A DNA stretch of 64,000 nt from Serinibacter salmoneus. GTDB taxonomy: Bacteria > Actinomycetota > Actinomycetes > Actinomycetales > Beutenbergiaceae. The notes under the pieces are model-generated. The model worked only from the letters and a program-made list of their open reading frames with translations. It had not been told where the DNA came from and made no database searches. The first letter of the stretch is position 1; each line of letters begins with the position of its first letter. Positions 1-10,330 of this stretch are shown one piece after another. Both the position numbers and the translations under genes were made by a program. The stretch covers positions 2,114,973 through 2,178,972 of the forward strand of contig NZ_PDJD01000001.1 of NCBI RefSeq assembly GCF_002563925.1, in the 5' to 3' direction.

Positions 1-74
1 GGACGGTCCCGGTCCAGCCCCTGTGCCGCGACGGCGATCCTGCGGGCTTGCGAGGGCGTGAGGGTCTCGACCAT
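1..74 (-). CDS. N-terminus of YcaQ-like winged-helix DNA glycosylase family protein (runs off the window)
   Basis: Only the first 24 codons lie in the window, read leftward from an ATG at 72-74. The peptide starts MVETLTPSQARRIAVAAQGL and ends in a DRDRP stretch. The QARRIAVAAQG core resembles the N-terminus of the actinobacterial YcaQ/crosslink-repair DNA glycosylase (winged-helix) family. It is too short to show catalytic residues. It lies downstream of hpf on the same strand, beyond a strong hairpin, so it is probably a separate transcription unit. Confidence 0.55.
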   Translation of the reverse strand, partial: MVETLTPSQARRIAVAAQGLDRDR

Positions 75-148
75 CCCGTCATCCTGCCAGCGCTCGCACG
101 GGTCCCCGGCGTTCCGGGTCCACCCGCCAGGGGCGGTGTGCTCACAGC

Positions 149-187
149 ACGCGGGGTGCCGCGGCCACCGGCCGCAGCACCCCGCGT
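149..187 (-). terminator. Strong hairpin downstream of hpf
   Basis: An 11-bp perfect outer stem (149-159 with 177-187) encloses a 6-bp inner stem (161-166 with 170-175) around a three-base loop. It starts 11 bases beyond the hpf stop codon. There is no clear T-run, as is common for hairpin terminators in high-GC actinobacteria. Confidence 0.75.
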
Positions 188-197
188 GGCGGTCGGC

Positions 198-854
198 CTA
201 GGAGGCCTCGACCTCGGAGGATGTCGCCTCGGCGTCGAGGCGGATCACGCCGTAGGTCCATCCGTGGCGGTGGTAGACCACCGCGGGCTGGTGGGACTCG
301 GCCTCGACGAAGAGGTAGAAGGGGTGCCCGGCGAGTTCCATCTCGTCGATCGCGTCCTCCACGCTCATCGGCGCCGTGCGGTGCAACTTCTGACGCACGA
401 CCACCGGCGAGTCGCCCAACTGGGACTCCACCGCGACGTCCACCTCGTCGGGAGCGATGACGCGCTCGTTGGGCAGGTCGACGGTCTCAGCGGGGACGGG
501 GTCGATCGGTGAGGCGGGGAACGGCATGGCGCGCTGGTCGCGGCGGGCCGACTTGGCCTTGCGGCGGTCGTGGGAGCGCCGCAGCCGTTCCAGCAGCTTC
601 GTCGTCGCGACGTCCAGCGCCGCGTACTGGTCGGAGGCACTGGCCTCGGCCCGGATCACGGGCCCACGGTCGCGGACGGTCAACTCGATCCGTTCGCTCG
701 AGGCGGCCTGCCTCGGGTTCGGCTCGTGCGAGACCTCGACGTCGACCCGCTGGGCGTAGGGGGCGAGCTGTGTCACCTTCGACAGCTTCTCCTCCACGTG
801 CCGACGGAAGCGGGGGGCAACCTCGGTCTTCCGTCCGACCACAACGATCTCCAT
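198..854 (-). CDS. hpf: Ribosome hibernation-promoting factor, long form
   Basis: A 218-aa long-form HPF/RaiA protein that dimerises 70S ribosomes into inactive 100S particles during stress or stationary phase. The N-terminal S30AE domain (about residues 1-105) contains MEIVVVGRKTEV, the VDVEVSHEPN strand and basic residues expected to contact 16S rRNA. The C-terminal dimerisation domain (about 150-210) has VEDAIDEMELAGHPFYLF and VVYHRHGWTYGVIRL. The ATG at 852-854 was chosen over an upstream in-frame start because GGAGG lies about 8-9 bases before it and the family begins with this MEI-strand. The gene lies near comF and lpqB-mtrBA as in other actinobacteria; secA, often next to it, is not in this window. 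Confidence 0.95.
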   Translation of the reverse strand: MEIVVVGRKTEVAPRFRRHVEEKLSKVTQLAPYAQRVDVEVSHEPNPRQAASSERIELTVRDRGPVIRAEASASDQYAALDVATTKLLERLRRSHDRRKAKSARRDQRAMPFPASPIDPVPAETVDLPNERVIAPDEVDVAVESQLGDSPVVVRQKLHRTAPMSVEDAIDEMELAGHPFYLFVEAESHQPAVVYHRHGWTYGVIRLDAEATSSEVEAS

Positions 855-1072
855 GGTGAATACCTCCATGATTTGTCCGGCGCAACGGCCGGGAGAAGTG
901 AGGGGAACCGCCACTAGCGGGCGGAACAGGGCCGTACCACCTCCCGGGTGCGCACCCTCGCGCTCGTCGCGGCATCGGACCTTGACCCGCTGCCAAGGGT
1001 GCGACTGTGTTCCATGTCACGACGCTAGTACACCTTCGGCCCCGGTGACAGCCGATCCACCCCACGAGACGG

Positions 1073-1795
1073 TCACCGGCCGCTCAGTGGCCCGGGGGCG
1101 GCGCTCAACACCGCGGCCGCGAGGACCCGGCCGCCCGCGCCCTCGATCGCATCCGTGCACGCGGCCAGCGTGGCACCGGTCGTGACCACGTCGTCGACCA
1201 GCACCACCGCCGTGCCCGGCAGCGCGAGCCGCGGGCGCACCCGCAGGTCGCCGTCCCGGCGCTGGCGGGAGCTCCCACCGTGCTGCGCTGACCCGATCCC
1301 GCGCCGCAACGCCGTCACGACGACGGCGTCATGACCCGCCGCGGCGAGTCCCCGGGCGAGTGCGCAGCCCAGCGTCGCCACGGCTGGACGGCCACGCACG
1401 GCACGGGTGATTCCCGAGGGCGCCGGGACCACCCAGACCGGTTCCCCCCGCGCGAGCGGGACCTCGGGGGTTCCCGAGAGGTCGCTCCCCAACCTCGTCA
1501 GGGCATGTGCCAGGTGCGGCTCCAGGTCGCGGCGTCCGGCGAGTTTCCACGCCAGCACGAGATGGCGCAGATGACTCGTGTGGGTGCCGAGCGCGAGGAC
1601 CGGGGTCCCCCGGGTCACCGGCGGCGAGACCCGGATCGGCGCGGCCTCCAGCACGGCGCGACACCGCGGGCACAGCACCTCCTCGGCCGCGCCGCAGCCG
1701 GCGCAGGCGACCGGCACCACGACGTCGAGCCCGGCGTGGGCCAGCCCGCGCAACCCCCGCAGTCCCCGCCGGGTGGCACCCCAACGCTGTGACAT
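1073..1795 (-). CDS. comF: ComF-family phosphoribosyltransferase-like protein
   Basis: A 240-aa ComF/GntX-type protein. The N-terminus carries a four-cysteine zinc-ribbon (C31, C34, C42, C45 in VACAGCG and VLCPRCR). The C-terminal half is a type I phosphoribosyltransferase fold with a PRPP loop, VVLVDDVVTTGATL, near residues 198-211. ComF proteins are linked to DNA uptake in naturally competent bacteria, but their biochemical role here is unknown. The gene sits between lpqB and hpf, a conserved actinobacterial position. The start has no strong Shine-Dalgarno sequence and is placed by length and conservation of the basic N-terminus. Confidence 0.9.
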   Translation of the reverse strand: MSQRWGATRRGLRGLRGLAHAGLDVVVPVACAGCGAAEEVLCPRCRAVLEAAPIRVSPPVTRGTPVLALGTHTSHLRHLVLAWKLAGRRDLEPHLAHALTRLGSDLSGTPEVPLARGEPVWVVPAPSGITRAVRGRPAVATLGCALARGLAAAGHDAVVVTALRRGIGSAQHGGSSRQRRDGDLRVRPRLALPGTAVVLVDDVVTTGATLAACTDAIEGAGGRVLAAAVLSAAPGPLSGR

Positions 1796-1870
1796 GCCGC
1801 GAGTGTGCCAGGCCGAGGTGGATCCCGGGCGCCCGCCCGAGGCCGCTGTGGAGGGAGTGCCGCAGGCGCG

Positions 1871-3739
1871 CTAGGGCACGAAGGCGGGATCGCTGACGTC
1901 GGAGGCGAACTCCTCCCAGCGCGACCCCACCTGCTCCAGCACCCTGCCCTCCTCGGTCGACACCACCAACGCACCCGATCCCGCCGTGAGCCCCACGGCC
2001 TGCGCCGGGGTCGCGATCGAGGACGTCGGCCCGGTGATGACGACCGAGCGCAGGACGCTCGCCGACTCCGCAGGCACCAGGAGCGCGGCGGCCGTCACCG
2101 CATCGCTCCACGCGAGGTCCAGCACCCGCGTGACCGCCGGGACGATCACCGGACCCCCCTGCAGGGCGATCGGCTCTCCGTCCTCCCCTCTCACCACGGA
2201 GGCGACCTGCACCACCTCACCCTGCTCGCCCTGCAGCGCCAGGATGGCGCGGGTGCCGTCCGGGGCGAGCTCGATGCGGGTCAGGCGCCCCACGAGGTCC
2301 CGCGCGGCGACCACCGTGACGTACCCACCGGGCGAGACGGCCACGATCTCCTCGCCGCTCCCGCTCCACACCCACCCGGAGGAGTCAGCCGCGGGAGCCA
2401 GGAGGTCCTCCCCACCCAGGAGGGTGTCCACCGCTCCCGACGGCAGCACCCGGGCGATCCCCTCAGGCACGGCCACCGCGACCCCACCCGCACCGCCCGG
2501 ACTCGGCGCCGGTGCCGCCAGATCAGCAAGGTCCCCGCCCGCCGTGCCGGCGGGCGCGTACTCGCTGACCTCACCCGAGCGGGTCAGCGTCACCAGCCTG
2601 CCCTCCTGGACCGCCACGAGATCGCTCCCGGTGACCCGCGCCGTCGTGAGTTCACCATCCCCGGTCGGCTCGTACGGCGTGCCTGCCATCCAGATCGACA
2701 CCGTGCGCACGCCGGAGATGCTCAGAAGGGTCCGGGCGACCTGGCGCACCATGAGTTCGCGGGCCTGGTCGCTTTCCACCGCGCTCGCCGGGGTGGTGAA
2801 GCGGACGCTCACCTCGCCCGTGGTCTCGTCGTAGACCACTCCGGCCGCGGGGTCCAGGGTGAGCCCGTCGGGGACCCTGGTCGCCACGGCCGGCGCGAGC
2901 CAGGCCACGGGGCCGGCGAGCAGCAGTTCCACCGCGTACTGCGTGGAGTTGCGGATCGGGACGTAGCGCAGGTCCGGGACAACCGTGTCGAGGTCAGCGC
3001 TCAGGAAGGCCAGCGAGACCGGGCGAAACGCCGAGGCGAAGGTCACCTCGCTGAGCACCAGGCCGTCAGGCAACGTGGCCAGACGCCATTCACCGTCCAG
3101 CCGCACGAGGTCGTAGGCGATCTCGCTGACCACGCCGGCGGTGCCGGTGTAGGCGCCCCACTCGTCCACATCGGCCACGGCGGTCGCGCTCAGTGTCACG
3201 GTGACCGCGGAGGCCTCGGCGATGTCCTGGGCGTCCAGGGGCGCGCCAGCCCCCGCGGCAGGATCCGTCTCCTCCTGGGCGGCACCCGCCCCCTCCTGGC
3301 TCGGTCCGGCCGTGGACCCGGGGTCGGCGCCGGACGTGTCCTCCCGGTCCGCCTCGGCATCCTCCCCGACCGGCTCGCCGGTCTCCTGCGTGGGATCGTC
3401 GGTGCGGGTGAGGCTGAACTCCTGCGCCCGGTCGGCCGCGGTGACGACCACCTCGGCGAGCGGCGACCAGGTGGCGCTCGCCTCGGGTGTGAGATAGGTG
3501 CGCGCCACCTCGAAGTCACCCTCGCCGGTCAGGCCGGCGGCGCCGGCCTGCAGGAAGCCCTGCACGATCTCGACCGGGGAGTCCCCGACCCCTGGTGCCG
3601 TCGCGTCGTACTGGATGGACCCGACCGCGGGTGCCTCGGTGCGCCCGGCCTCCACCGGACCCTCGGTCGGCAGGGATGCGCACGCCGCGAGGCACAGGGC
3701 GGCCGCGGCCGGGGCGAGGCGGGCGAGGCGGGTTCTCAT
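1871..3739 (-). CDS. lpqB: Lipoprotein LpqB, accessory factor of the MtrAB two-component system
   Basis: A 622-aa secreted lipoprotein. The N-terminus has a signal peptide ending in a lipobox with Cys20 (LCLAAC). A GerMN-type domain follows around residues 215-330, then a C-terminal beta-propeller-like LpqB domain. Residues about 130-170 form an acidic, Gly/Ala/Asp-rich low-complexity insert. In mycobacteria LpqB binds the extracellular part of MtrB and modulates MtrA activation, linking envelope state to division and cell-wall hydrolase expression. Its ATG overlaps the mtrB stop by four bases (ATGA), so mtrA-mtrB-lpqB are translationally coupled. Confidence 0.95.
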   Translation of the reverse strand: MRTRLARLAPAAAALCLAACASLPTEGPVEAGRTEAPAVGSIQYDATAPGVGDSPVEIVQGFLQAGAAGLTGEGDFEVARTYLTPEASATWSPLAEVVVTAADRAQEFSLTRTDDPTQETGEPVGEDAEADREDTSGADPGSTAGPSQEGAGAAQEETDPAAGAGAPLDAQDIAEASAVTVTLSATAVADVDEWGAYTGTAGVVSEIAYDLVRLDGEWRLATLPDGLVLSEVTFASAFRPVSLAFLSADLDTVVPDLRYVPIRNSTQYAVELLLAGPVAWLAPAVATRVPDGLTLDPAAGVVYDETTGEVSVRFTTPASAVESDQARELMVRQVARTLLSISGVRTVSIWMAGTPYEPTGDGELTTARVTGSDLVAVQEGRLVTLTRSGEVSEYAPAGTAGGDLADLAAPAPSPGGAGGVAVAVPEGIARVLPSGAVDTLLGGEDLLAPAADSSGWVWSGSGEEIVAVSPGGYVTVVAARDLVGRLTRIELAPDGTRAILALQGEQGEVVQVASVVRGEDGEPIALQGGPVIVPAVTRVLDLAWSDAVTAAALLVPAESASVLRSVVITGPTSSIATPAQAVGLTAGSGALVVSTEEGRVLEQVGSRWEEFASDVSDPAFVP

Positions 3740-5394
3740 CGGTGGGGTCCCTGGGTCGGTCCGGTCAGGTCCTCGAAACTCGGCAGGGAGGCGGGCGATG
3801 GCCCCTCCCGCTGTGGCGGGGGTGCGGTCGGGCCGGTCTCACGCTCCAGAGGGCCCGGCGCATCGGAGATGGTGACTCCTGCGCGCCTCGGGATCGTCAG
3901 CCGGAAGGTGGCCCCGGCACCGGGCCGTCCCCACGCCTCCAGACGCCCACCGTGCAACCTGGCATCCTCCGATGAGATCGCCAGACCCAGCCCGGACCCG
4001 CCAAGGGTGCGCGTGCGCGAGGGGTCCGCGCGCCAGAACCGGTCGAAGACCTGCTCCGACTGCGCGGCGGTCATCCCCACGCCATGGTCGATCACGCTGA
4101 CGGAGACGGCCGAGTCGTTCGCCGCGACCACCACCTCGATCGGGGTTCCCTCGGAGTGCTCGATCGCGTTCGCGAGCAGGTTGCGCAGCACCCGTTCGAT
4201 GCGGCGTGGATCCAGGTCCGCCGTACAGGGGCGGTCCGGCTGCTGCAGCCCGAGGGAGGTGCCCATACGCTCGGCGAGGGGTGCCGCGAGGTCCACGGCT
4301 CGGCGCACCACGGAGCGGACATCCAGGTTCTCGGCGTCCAGCACCGCAGCACCGGCATCGAACCTGGAGATCTCCAGGAGGTCCCCGAGCAAGGCCTCGA
4401 AGCGGTCCACCTGGGTGTGCAGCAGCTCGGCGGAGCGACGCGTCGTCGGCGTGAAGGCACTGCGCTCGTCAAAGATCAACTCGGTGGCCATGCGAATGGT
4501 CGTCAGCGGCGTGCGCAGTTCGTGGGAGACGTCCGAGACGAACTGCTGCTGTACCCGCGAGAGGTTCGCGAGGCGTTCGATCTGCTCCTGAAGGGACGCC
4601 GCCATGTGGTTGAAACTGCGTCCGAGCAACGCCAACTCGTCGCCGCCCCGCTCGGTCATCCGCTCGTCCAGGTGCCCCGCAGCCAGGCGCTCCGCCGTGC
4701 GCGCGGCCTGCTGCACGGGCCCGAGCACCTGCTTGGTGAGGTAGAGCGCCATCGCGGCCAGCAGCCCGACCAGGGCGAGCGCACCGAGCCCGAGCGTCTG
4801 CTGGATCAGCACCAGGGTGTCCTGCTCCGTAATGAGGCTGTAGACGAAGTACAACTCGTACGCACCCACCTCCGGCAGTGCGACCGGAGCCCCCACGATG
4901 ATGCCCGGACCCGACCCACCGGCGGTGGTCACCTCGACGGCCTGCCACTGCTGTGACCCCGACTCCTGCACGGCTGTGCGCAGCGGCGCGGACGGTTCGA
5001 CGATACGTCCCACCGACAGGTCGAGGATCGCGGTGGTCGGCGGGTCCACGGGACTGCGCCGCAGCAACGCGCCGATCGAACTCGCCCCGGCCGACTGCTC
5101 CGCCCGCAGGATCTGATCGGCGACTCCCTGCACCTGCGCGGGTGTGGTCGCCGTGGACCCGTCGAACTGGATCTGGACCCCGCCGGTGCGGGTCGCCGCA
5201 TCCGCCAGCGCCTCGGTCACGCGCTGGTCGTACAGCGCGTCACGCACCCGATCCGAGAGGTAGGTGCCGATCAAGGCGAGCGCCACGACTCCCACGACGG
5301 TCGTCACGGCCAGCACCCGCAGCCGCATGGAGGACGTCCACGCGATGCGCAACCGGCGAGCGAGGGAGGCCGTGCGGCCCCACCATCCGCTCAC
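3736..5394 (-). CDS. mtrB: Membrane sensor histidine kinase MtrB
   Basis: A 552-aa sensor kinase. It has a first transmembrane helix (about 24-46), an extracellular sensor region of about 150 residues, a second helix (about 200-220) and a HAMP linker (to about 271). The HisKA domain carries VSDVSHELRTPLTT with phospho-acceptor His291. The HATPase_c domain shows the N-box (NLLANAIEHSEG), DHGVGM and GLGLAIS. The C-terminal tail is Pro/Glu-rich. It phosphorylates MtrA. It is 19 bases downstream of mtrA and overlaps lpqB by four bases, the standard actinobacterial arrangement. Confidence 0.96.
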   Translation of the reverse strand: MSGWWGRTASLARRLRIAWTSSMRLRVLAVTTVVGVVALALIGTYLSDRVRDALYDQRVTEALADAATRTGGVQIQFDGSTATTPAQVQGVADQILRAEQSAGASSIGALLRRSPVDPPTTAILDLSVGRIVEPSAPLRTAVQESGSQQWQAVEVTTAGGSGPGIIVGAPVALPEVGAYELYFVYSLITEQDTLVLIQQTLGLGALALVGLLAAMALYLTKQVLGPVQQAARTAERLAAGHLDERMTERGGDELALLGRSFNHMAASLQEQIERLANLSRVQQQFVSDVSHELRTPLTTIRMATELIFDERSAFTPTTRRSAELLHTQVDRFEALLGDLLEISRFDAGAAVLDAENLDVRSVVRRAVDLAAPLAERMGTSLGLQQPDRPCTADLDPRRIERVLRNLLANAIEHSEGTPIEVVVAANDSAVSVSVIDHGVGMTAAQSEQVFDRFWRADPSRTRTLGGSGLGLAISSEDARLHGGRLEAWGRPGAGATFRLTIPRRAGVTISDAPGPLERETGPTAPPPQREGPSPASLPSFEDLTGPTQGPHR

Positions 5395-5413
5395 CTCGGC
5401 ACCCCCGAGCGAG

Positions 5414-6100
5414 TCACGCCCCGATCGGGGTGCCGGCCCGGTAGCCGACCCCGCGCACCGTCACCACCACCTCCGGCCGTTCCGGGTCCCGCTCCACCTT
5501 CGCACGCAGACGCTGCACGTGGACATTCACCAGGCGCGTGTCTGCCTGGTGCCGGTAACCCCAGACCTGCTCCAGGAGCGCCTCCCGGCTGAAGACCTGC
5601 CACGGCTTGCGCGCGAGGGCCACCACGAGGTCGAACTCCAACGGGGTCAGGGCGATCGGTTCCTCGCCTCGCAGCACACGGTGACCCGCCACGTCGATCA
5701 CGAGGTCGCCGATGCGCAGCCGCTCGGCGCTGTCGTGATCGGTCCGCCGCAGCCGGGCACGGACCCGTGCCACGAGTTCCTGCGGCTTGAACGGCTTCAC
5801 CATGTAGTCGTCGGCCCCGGCTTCGAGTCCCGCGACCACATCGACCGTGTCCGAACGCGCGGTGAGCATGACCACGGGCGTGTCGGATTCCCGCCGGATC
5901 TCCCGGCACACCTCGATACCGTCCCGACCGGGCAACATCAGGTCGAGCAGCACGAGATCGGGATCCATCTCGGCGAAGACCTCCAGGGCCCGCTCACCGT
6001 CGGCGCAGAACTCCGCGGAGAAGCCCTCGGAGGCCAGCACGATGCCGATCATCTCGGAGATCGCAGGGTCGTCGTCGACCACAAGGATGCTGGTGCTCAT
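5414..6100 (-). CDS. mtrA: OmpR-family response regulator MtrA
   Basis: A 228-aa response regulator. The receiver domain has the acidic pocket VVDDDP, phosphorylation site Asp53 (LLDLMLPG), Thr80 and Lys102 (VKPFK). The C-terminal half is an OmpR/PhoB winged helix ending in the usual VVTVRGVGYRAG hairpin. In actinobacteria MtrA controls cell-wall hydrolases, division and osmoprotection genes. A divergently read membrane-protein gene begins 18 bases away, so the mtrA promoter must overlap the start region of that neighbour; no TANNNT box sits directly in front of this ATG. Confidence 0.96.
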   Translation of the reverse strand: MSTSILVVDDDPAISEMIGIVLASEGFSAEFCADGERALEVFAEMDPDLVLLDLMLPGRDGIEVCREIRRESDTPVVMLTARSDTVDVVAGLEAGADDYMVKPFKPQELVARVRARLRRTDHDSAERLRIGDLVIDVAGHRVLRGEEPIALTPLEFDLVVALARKPWQVFSREALLEQVWGYRHQADTRLVNVHVQRLRAKVERDPERPEVVVTVRGVGYRAGTPIGA

Positions 6101-6105
6101 GCCTC

Positions 6106-6111
6106 TATGGT
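6106..6111 (+). promoter_or_regulatory. Putative -10 box (TATGGT), leaderless start at 6119
   Basis: TATGGT fits TANNNT and ends 7 bases before the GTG at 6119. It covers the alternative ATG at 6107, which argues against that ATG as the real start. Confidence 0.45.
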
Positions 6112-6118
6112 GACACTC

Positions 6119-7033
6119 GTGAGCGAATCCGGCGGCTGGGGTGAGGCGGCGCGTCCCCGTCGCGAGTCGGCGAACGGGGCGCCCACCGGCCCCTCACTGC
6201 CCTGCGACCCGGTGCCGACGGCGCAGCCCGGCCTGGTCGAGGAGGTCATCGCCGCCCTGCGAGCCGCCCCGGGCATCGTGTGGGGCCGCGGAGCCGCGCT
6301 GGTGGCGGGGCTGCTGGTGGTCGAGACCGTGCTCGCTCTCCGCCTCGCCGGCGCACCGCTGGGCCGGCTGCGCACGGCCCTCGGGGGCGACCTCGCCACG
6401 AACGCCGGGGCCGTTCTCGCTCCGGCTCTCGGGTGGGCACTCACCGCGACCACGGCGATCGTCTCGCTCACGCTGGTGACCGTCGCCATCGCCCGTCCGC
6501 TCGGAACCAGGACGGGGTGGCCGGTGCCCCCACGGGAGCATCCCGCCGGTCGCCTGCGCACGCGGATCGGACTGGCCGTGCTTGCCTCGCTGACCTCGCT
6601 GACCCTGCTCACCGTCCCCGCCGCGATGCCGCTCGCACTGGCCGGGAGGACCGGGTGGGCTGCCGCCGCGGCGCTAGGCCTCGTGTTGTCCGTGCTCGCC
6701 GTGGCCGGGGCCGTCGTGCTGCTCCCGGCCCTGGCACTCGCCGTGCCGGCCGGCAGCCTACGCGTGGGGTGGACCCTCGCCCACGGTCACCGGTGGTGGG
6801 GCGTGGGCGTCGCCCTGCTCGCAGGCATTGCGCTCTCGGTGGTCTCCGCGGCGATCTCGGCCCCGATCGCGCTGCTGGGCACGGCCCTGGGCGAGCAGGG
6901 CGTGCCAGTGGTGGCCGCCCTCGGTTCGCTCGCCGGCTCGATCACCACGGTGCCGGTGGCGGGCGTCGTCCTGCTCGCGGCCCACGCCCGGCTCGCCTCT
7001 CCCGCACGGCCGGGCACGCCGGCGGCTCCCTGA
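6119..7033 (+). CDS. Uncharacterised multi-pass membrane protein, divergent from mtrA
   Basis: A 304-aa protein of unrecognised family. After a polar N-terminus of about 35 residues there are about six long Ala/Leu/Val-rich hydrophobic segments (for example VWGRGAALVAGLLVVETVLAL, WALTATTAIVSLTLVTVAIA, and a closing VPVAGVVLLAAHARL). No catalytic motif, signal-peptidase site or transport signature was seen. The GTG at 6119 was chosen because a TANNNT hexamer lies 7 bases upstream; in-frame starts at 6107 and 6110 would place that box inside the gene. It converges on nhaA with only a 5-base gap. Its position next to mtrA suggests an envelope role, but that is only inference. Confidence 0.75.
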   Translation: MSESGGWGEAARPRRESANGAPTGPSLPCDPVPTAQPGLVEEVIAALRAAPGIVWGRGAALVAGLLVVETVLALRLAGAPLGRLRTALGGDLATNAGAVLAPALGWALTATTAIVSLTLVTVAIARPLGTRTGWPVPPREHPAGRLRTRIGLAVLASLTSLTLLTVPAAMPLALAGRTGWAAAAALGLVLSVLAVAGAVVLLPALALAVPAGSLRVGWTLAHGHRWWGVGVALLAGIALSVVSAAISAPIALLGTALGEQGVPVVAALGSLAGSITTVPVAGVVLLAAHARLASPARPGTPAAP

Positions 7034-7038
7034 GCGAC

Positions 7039-8301
7039 CTACTCGCTCGGCGTGGCGGCCTGTCCGGAGGGCTGCGTCGCGTCCTTCGCTCCGGTGACCC
7101 GCAGGGCGATCGCGCCCAGGATCGCCGCGACCAGCGAGGCGACGAGCACAGCGAGCACCACCTCGTTGGTGCGCTCGGACTCCTCCCCGAAGGCCAACGA
7201 ACCGATCAGCAGGGAGACGGTGAACCCGATACCCGCGAGGAAGGACACCGCGCCGATGTCACGCCACTTCACGCCGTCGGCCAGGGACGCGTGGGAGAAG
7301 CGGACCAGCAGCCACGTGGCCATGGTGATACCGATCGGCTTGCCGAGCACGAGACCGAGCATCACGCCCCAGACCACCGGGTCGGACACGGCGTCGGCGA
7401 TCAGACCGCCCTCGATGGTCACGCCGGCGGTGAACAGCGCGAAGATCGGCACGGCGACACCGGCCGAGATCGGGCGCCACCGGTGCTCGAGTCGCTCGGC
7501 GACGCTGTCGTGACCGTCATCGGTGTCGCCCTTGCTGGCGCGTGCCGGGACCACGAGCCCGAGCAGCACACCGGCGATCGTGGCGTGCACACCGGCCTCG
7601 TACATCGCGAACCAGCTGGCGAAGGCCAGCGGGATGAGGACCACGGAGAGCCAGCGTGACTTCATCGCGGGGGTGCGCACCAGCACGGCGAACAGCGCCA
7701 CACCGAGGATGGACAGGGCCAGCCAGGTGAAGGTGACGCCGTCGGAGTAGAAGACCGCGATGACGATGATCGCGAGCAGGTCGTCCACCACGGCCAGGGT
7801 GAGCAGGAAGGCGCGCACGCTCAGCGGAAGGTTGGGTGCCACGAGTCCGAGCACCGCGATGGCGAAGGCGATATCGGTCGCGGTCGGGATGGCCCAGCCG
7901 CTGAGGTCGCCGTTGCCGGCGGAGGCGTTGATGGCCACGTAGATGAGCGCCGGGACCGCCATGCCGCCCACGGCGCCGACCATGGGCACGATCGCGGTGC
8001 GCATCCGTCGCAACTCACCGACCTGGATCTCGCGTGTCAGTTCGAGGCCGACCACGAAGAAGAAGATCGCGAGCAGCCCGTCGGCCGCCCAGTGCTCCAC
8101 GGTGAGTTGGAGCTCGCCGACGCCGAGGTAGGTGTACTTGAGTTCCTCGAACCACTCACTCGTCGGCCCGTTGGCCAGGATGAGCCCGATCACCGCACCG
8201 GCGAGCAGCAGGATGCCGCCGGTCCGCTCACCCCGCAGGGTGTCGGCGAGGTTGCGCTCACCGCCGGGTGTCAGGGCTTGGAACACGGTCCGCAGGGGCA
8301 T
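7039..8301 (-). CDS. nhaA: NhaA-type Na+/H+ antiporter
   Basis: A 420-aa integral membrane protein of the NhaA family, which exchanges cytoplasmic Na+ for external H+ for pH and sodium homeostasis. Family signatures are visible: ATDIAFAIAVLG (the conserved Thr-Asp of helix IV) and LLTLAVVDDLLAIIVIAVFY (the paired aspartates of helix V that bind the ion), followed by further hydrophobic helices. The ATG at 8299-8301 (MPLRTVFQAL) was preferred over an upstream ATG at 8364 because GGAGAG lies just before it and the extra 21 residues look non-native. It is a single gene between two convergent or tandem neighbours. Confidence 0.93.
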   Translation of the reverse strand: MPLRTVFQALTPGGERNLADTLRGERTGGILLLAGAVIGLILANGPTSEWFEELKYTYLGVGELQLTVEHWAADGLLAIFFFVVGLELTREIQVGELRRMRTAIVPMVGAVGGMAVPALIYVAINASAGNGDLSGWAIPTATDIAFAIAVLGLVAPNLPLSVRAFLLTLAVVDDLLAIIVIAVFYSDGVTFTWLALSILGVALFAVLVRTPAMKSRWLSVVLIPLAFASWFAMYEAGVHATIAGVLLGLVVPARASKGDTDDGHDSVAERLEHRWRPISAGVAVPIFALFTAGVTIEGGLIADAVSDPVVWGVMLGLVLGKPIGITMATWLLVRFSHASLADGVKWRDIGAVSFLAGIGFTVSLLIGSLAFGEESERTNEVVLAVLVASLVAAILGAIALRVTGAKDATQPSGQAATPSE

Positions 8302-8463
8302 GGCTCTCCAGAGGGTCGAGGGAGGGGTCGGGTCGATCCACGCCGACCAGACTTCCCGGCACACCAGGTGACCACTCTAGCGATCCTGGTGGGTTCGGTG
8401 CCTGACCGGGATGTGCGGTTGGTCTCCTGCGGCGGGCTCCCGGGCGATCAGGAGGTCAGGAGG

Positions 8464-10014
<1,551 letters not shown>

Positions 10015-10021
10015 GGGACTC

Positions 10022-10027
10022 AGCGTA
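10022..10027 (-). promoter_or_regulatory. Putative ahcY -10 box (TACGCT), leaderless
   Basis: On the minus strand TACGCT is followed by 7 bases and then the ahcY ATG, so transcription would start at or next to the start codon. Confidence 0.5.
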
Positions 10028-10245
10028 TCGAGCCGGGAGCGGCGAGGTGCCGAGCACCCGGCGCACGCCACCCGCGATCACCCGCCGTTGGTCACGACTG
10101 GGTAACGATTCTGCCGGCTCGTCCCTGCAGGTCATGGCGCCGCGCGTGGCGTGGGTCATAGCCAGGAGTCCGGATCCGGGGCAACCCCACGTTGCACGGG
10201 ACCCCCGTCCTCCCGCACGGTGGAGGCATTCGATCGGACATAACC

Positions 10246-10266
10246 CCGCCCCTCGTAGCGGGGCGG
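10246..10266 (+). promoter_or_regulatory. GC hairpin in the presumed proV leader
   Basis: CCGCCCC at 10246-10252 pairs with GGGGCGG at 10260-10266 around a 7-base loop, 65 bases before the proV ATG. No T-run follows, so it is not an obvious terminator. It could be a leader structure or part of an operator. Confidence 0.35.
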
Positions 10267-10330
10267 ATCTGTCCTGCCCACTCACCGCGGGAGCGCCTCG
10301 CGCCCCGCCATGCACGAGGGGATGTGCTTC

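Larger units (their letters stand above)
10015..10330. other. Divergent intergenic region between ahcY and the betaine transporter
   Basis: About 316 bases without a convincing gene. It holds the ahcY -10 box at its left edge and a GC hairpin near 10246-10266 in the presumed proV leader. Short G/C runs around 10170-10220 can pair locally, but I could not match them to a known riboswitch. A promoter for proV must lie here; a -35-like TTGCAC at 10192 has no good partner -10 at normal spacing. Confidence 0.6.

Noticed and set aside
1805-4591. A 928-codon open frame antisense to lpqB and mtrB
   Set aside because: It is rich in Arg, Gly and His with no domain, as expected for the complement of very GC-rich genes; lpqB and mtrB are unambiguous on the other strand.
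10015-10080. SAH riboswitch upstream of ahcY
   Set aside because: The -10 box lies 7 bases before the start, leaving no leader, and the SAH-riboswitch core was not found.
10160-10235. Possible ydaO-type c-di-AMP or other riboswitch before the betaine operon
   Set aside because: G/C runs are suggestive, but the conserved core segments could not be lined up; a covariance-model search would be needed.
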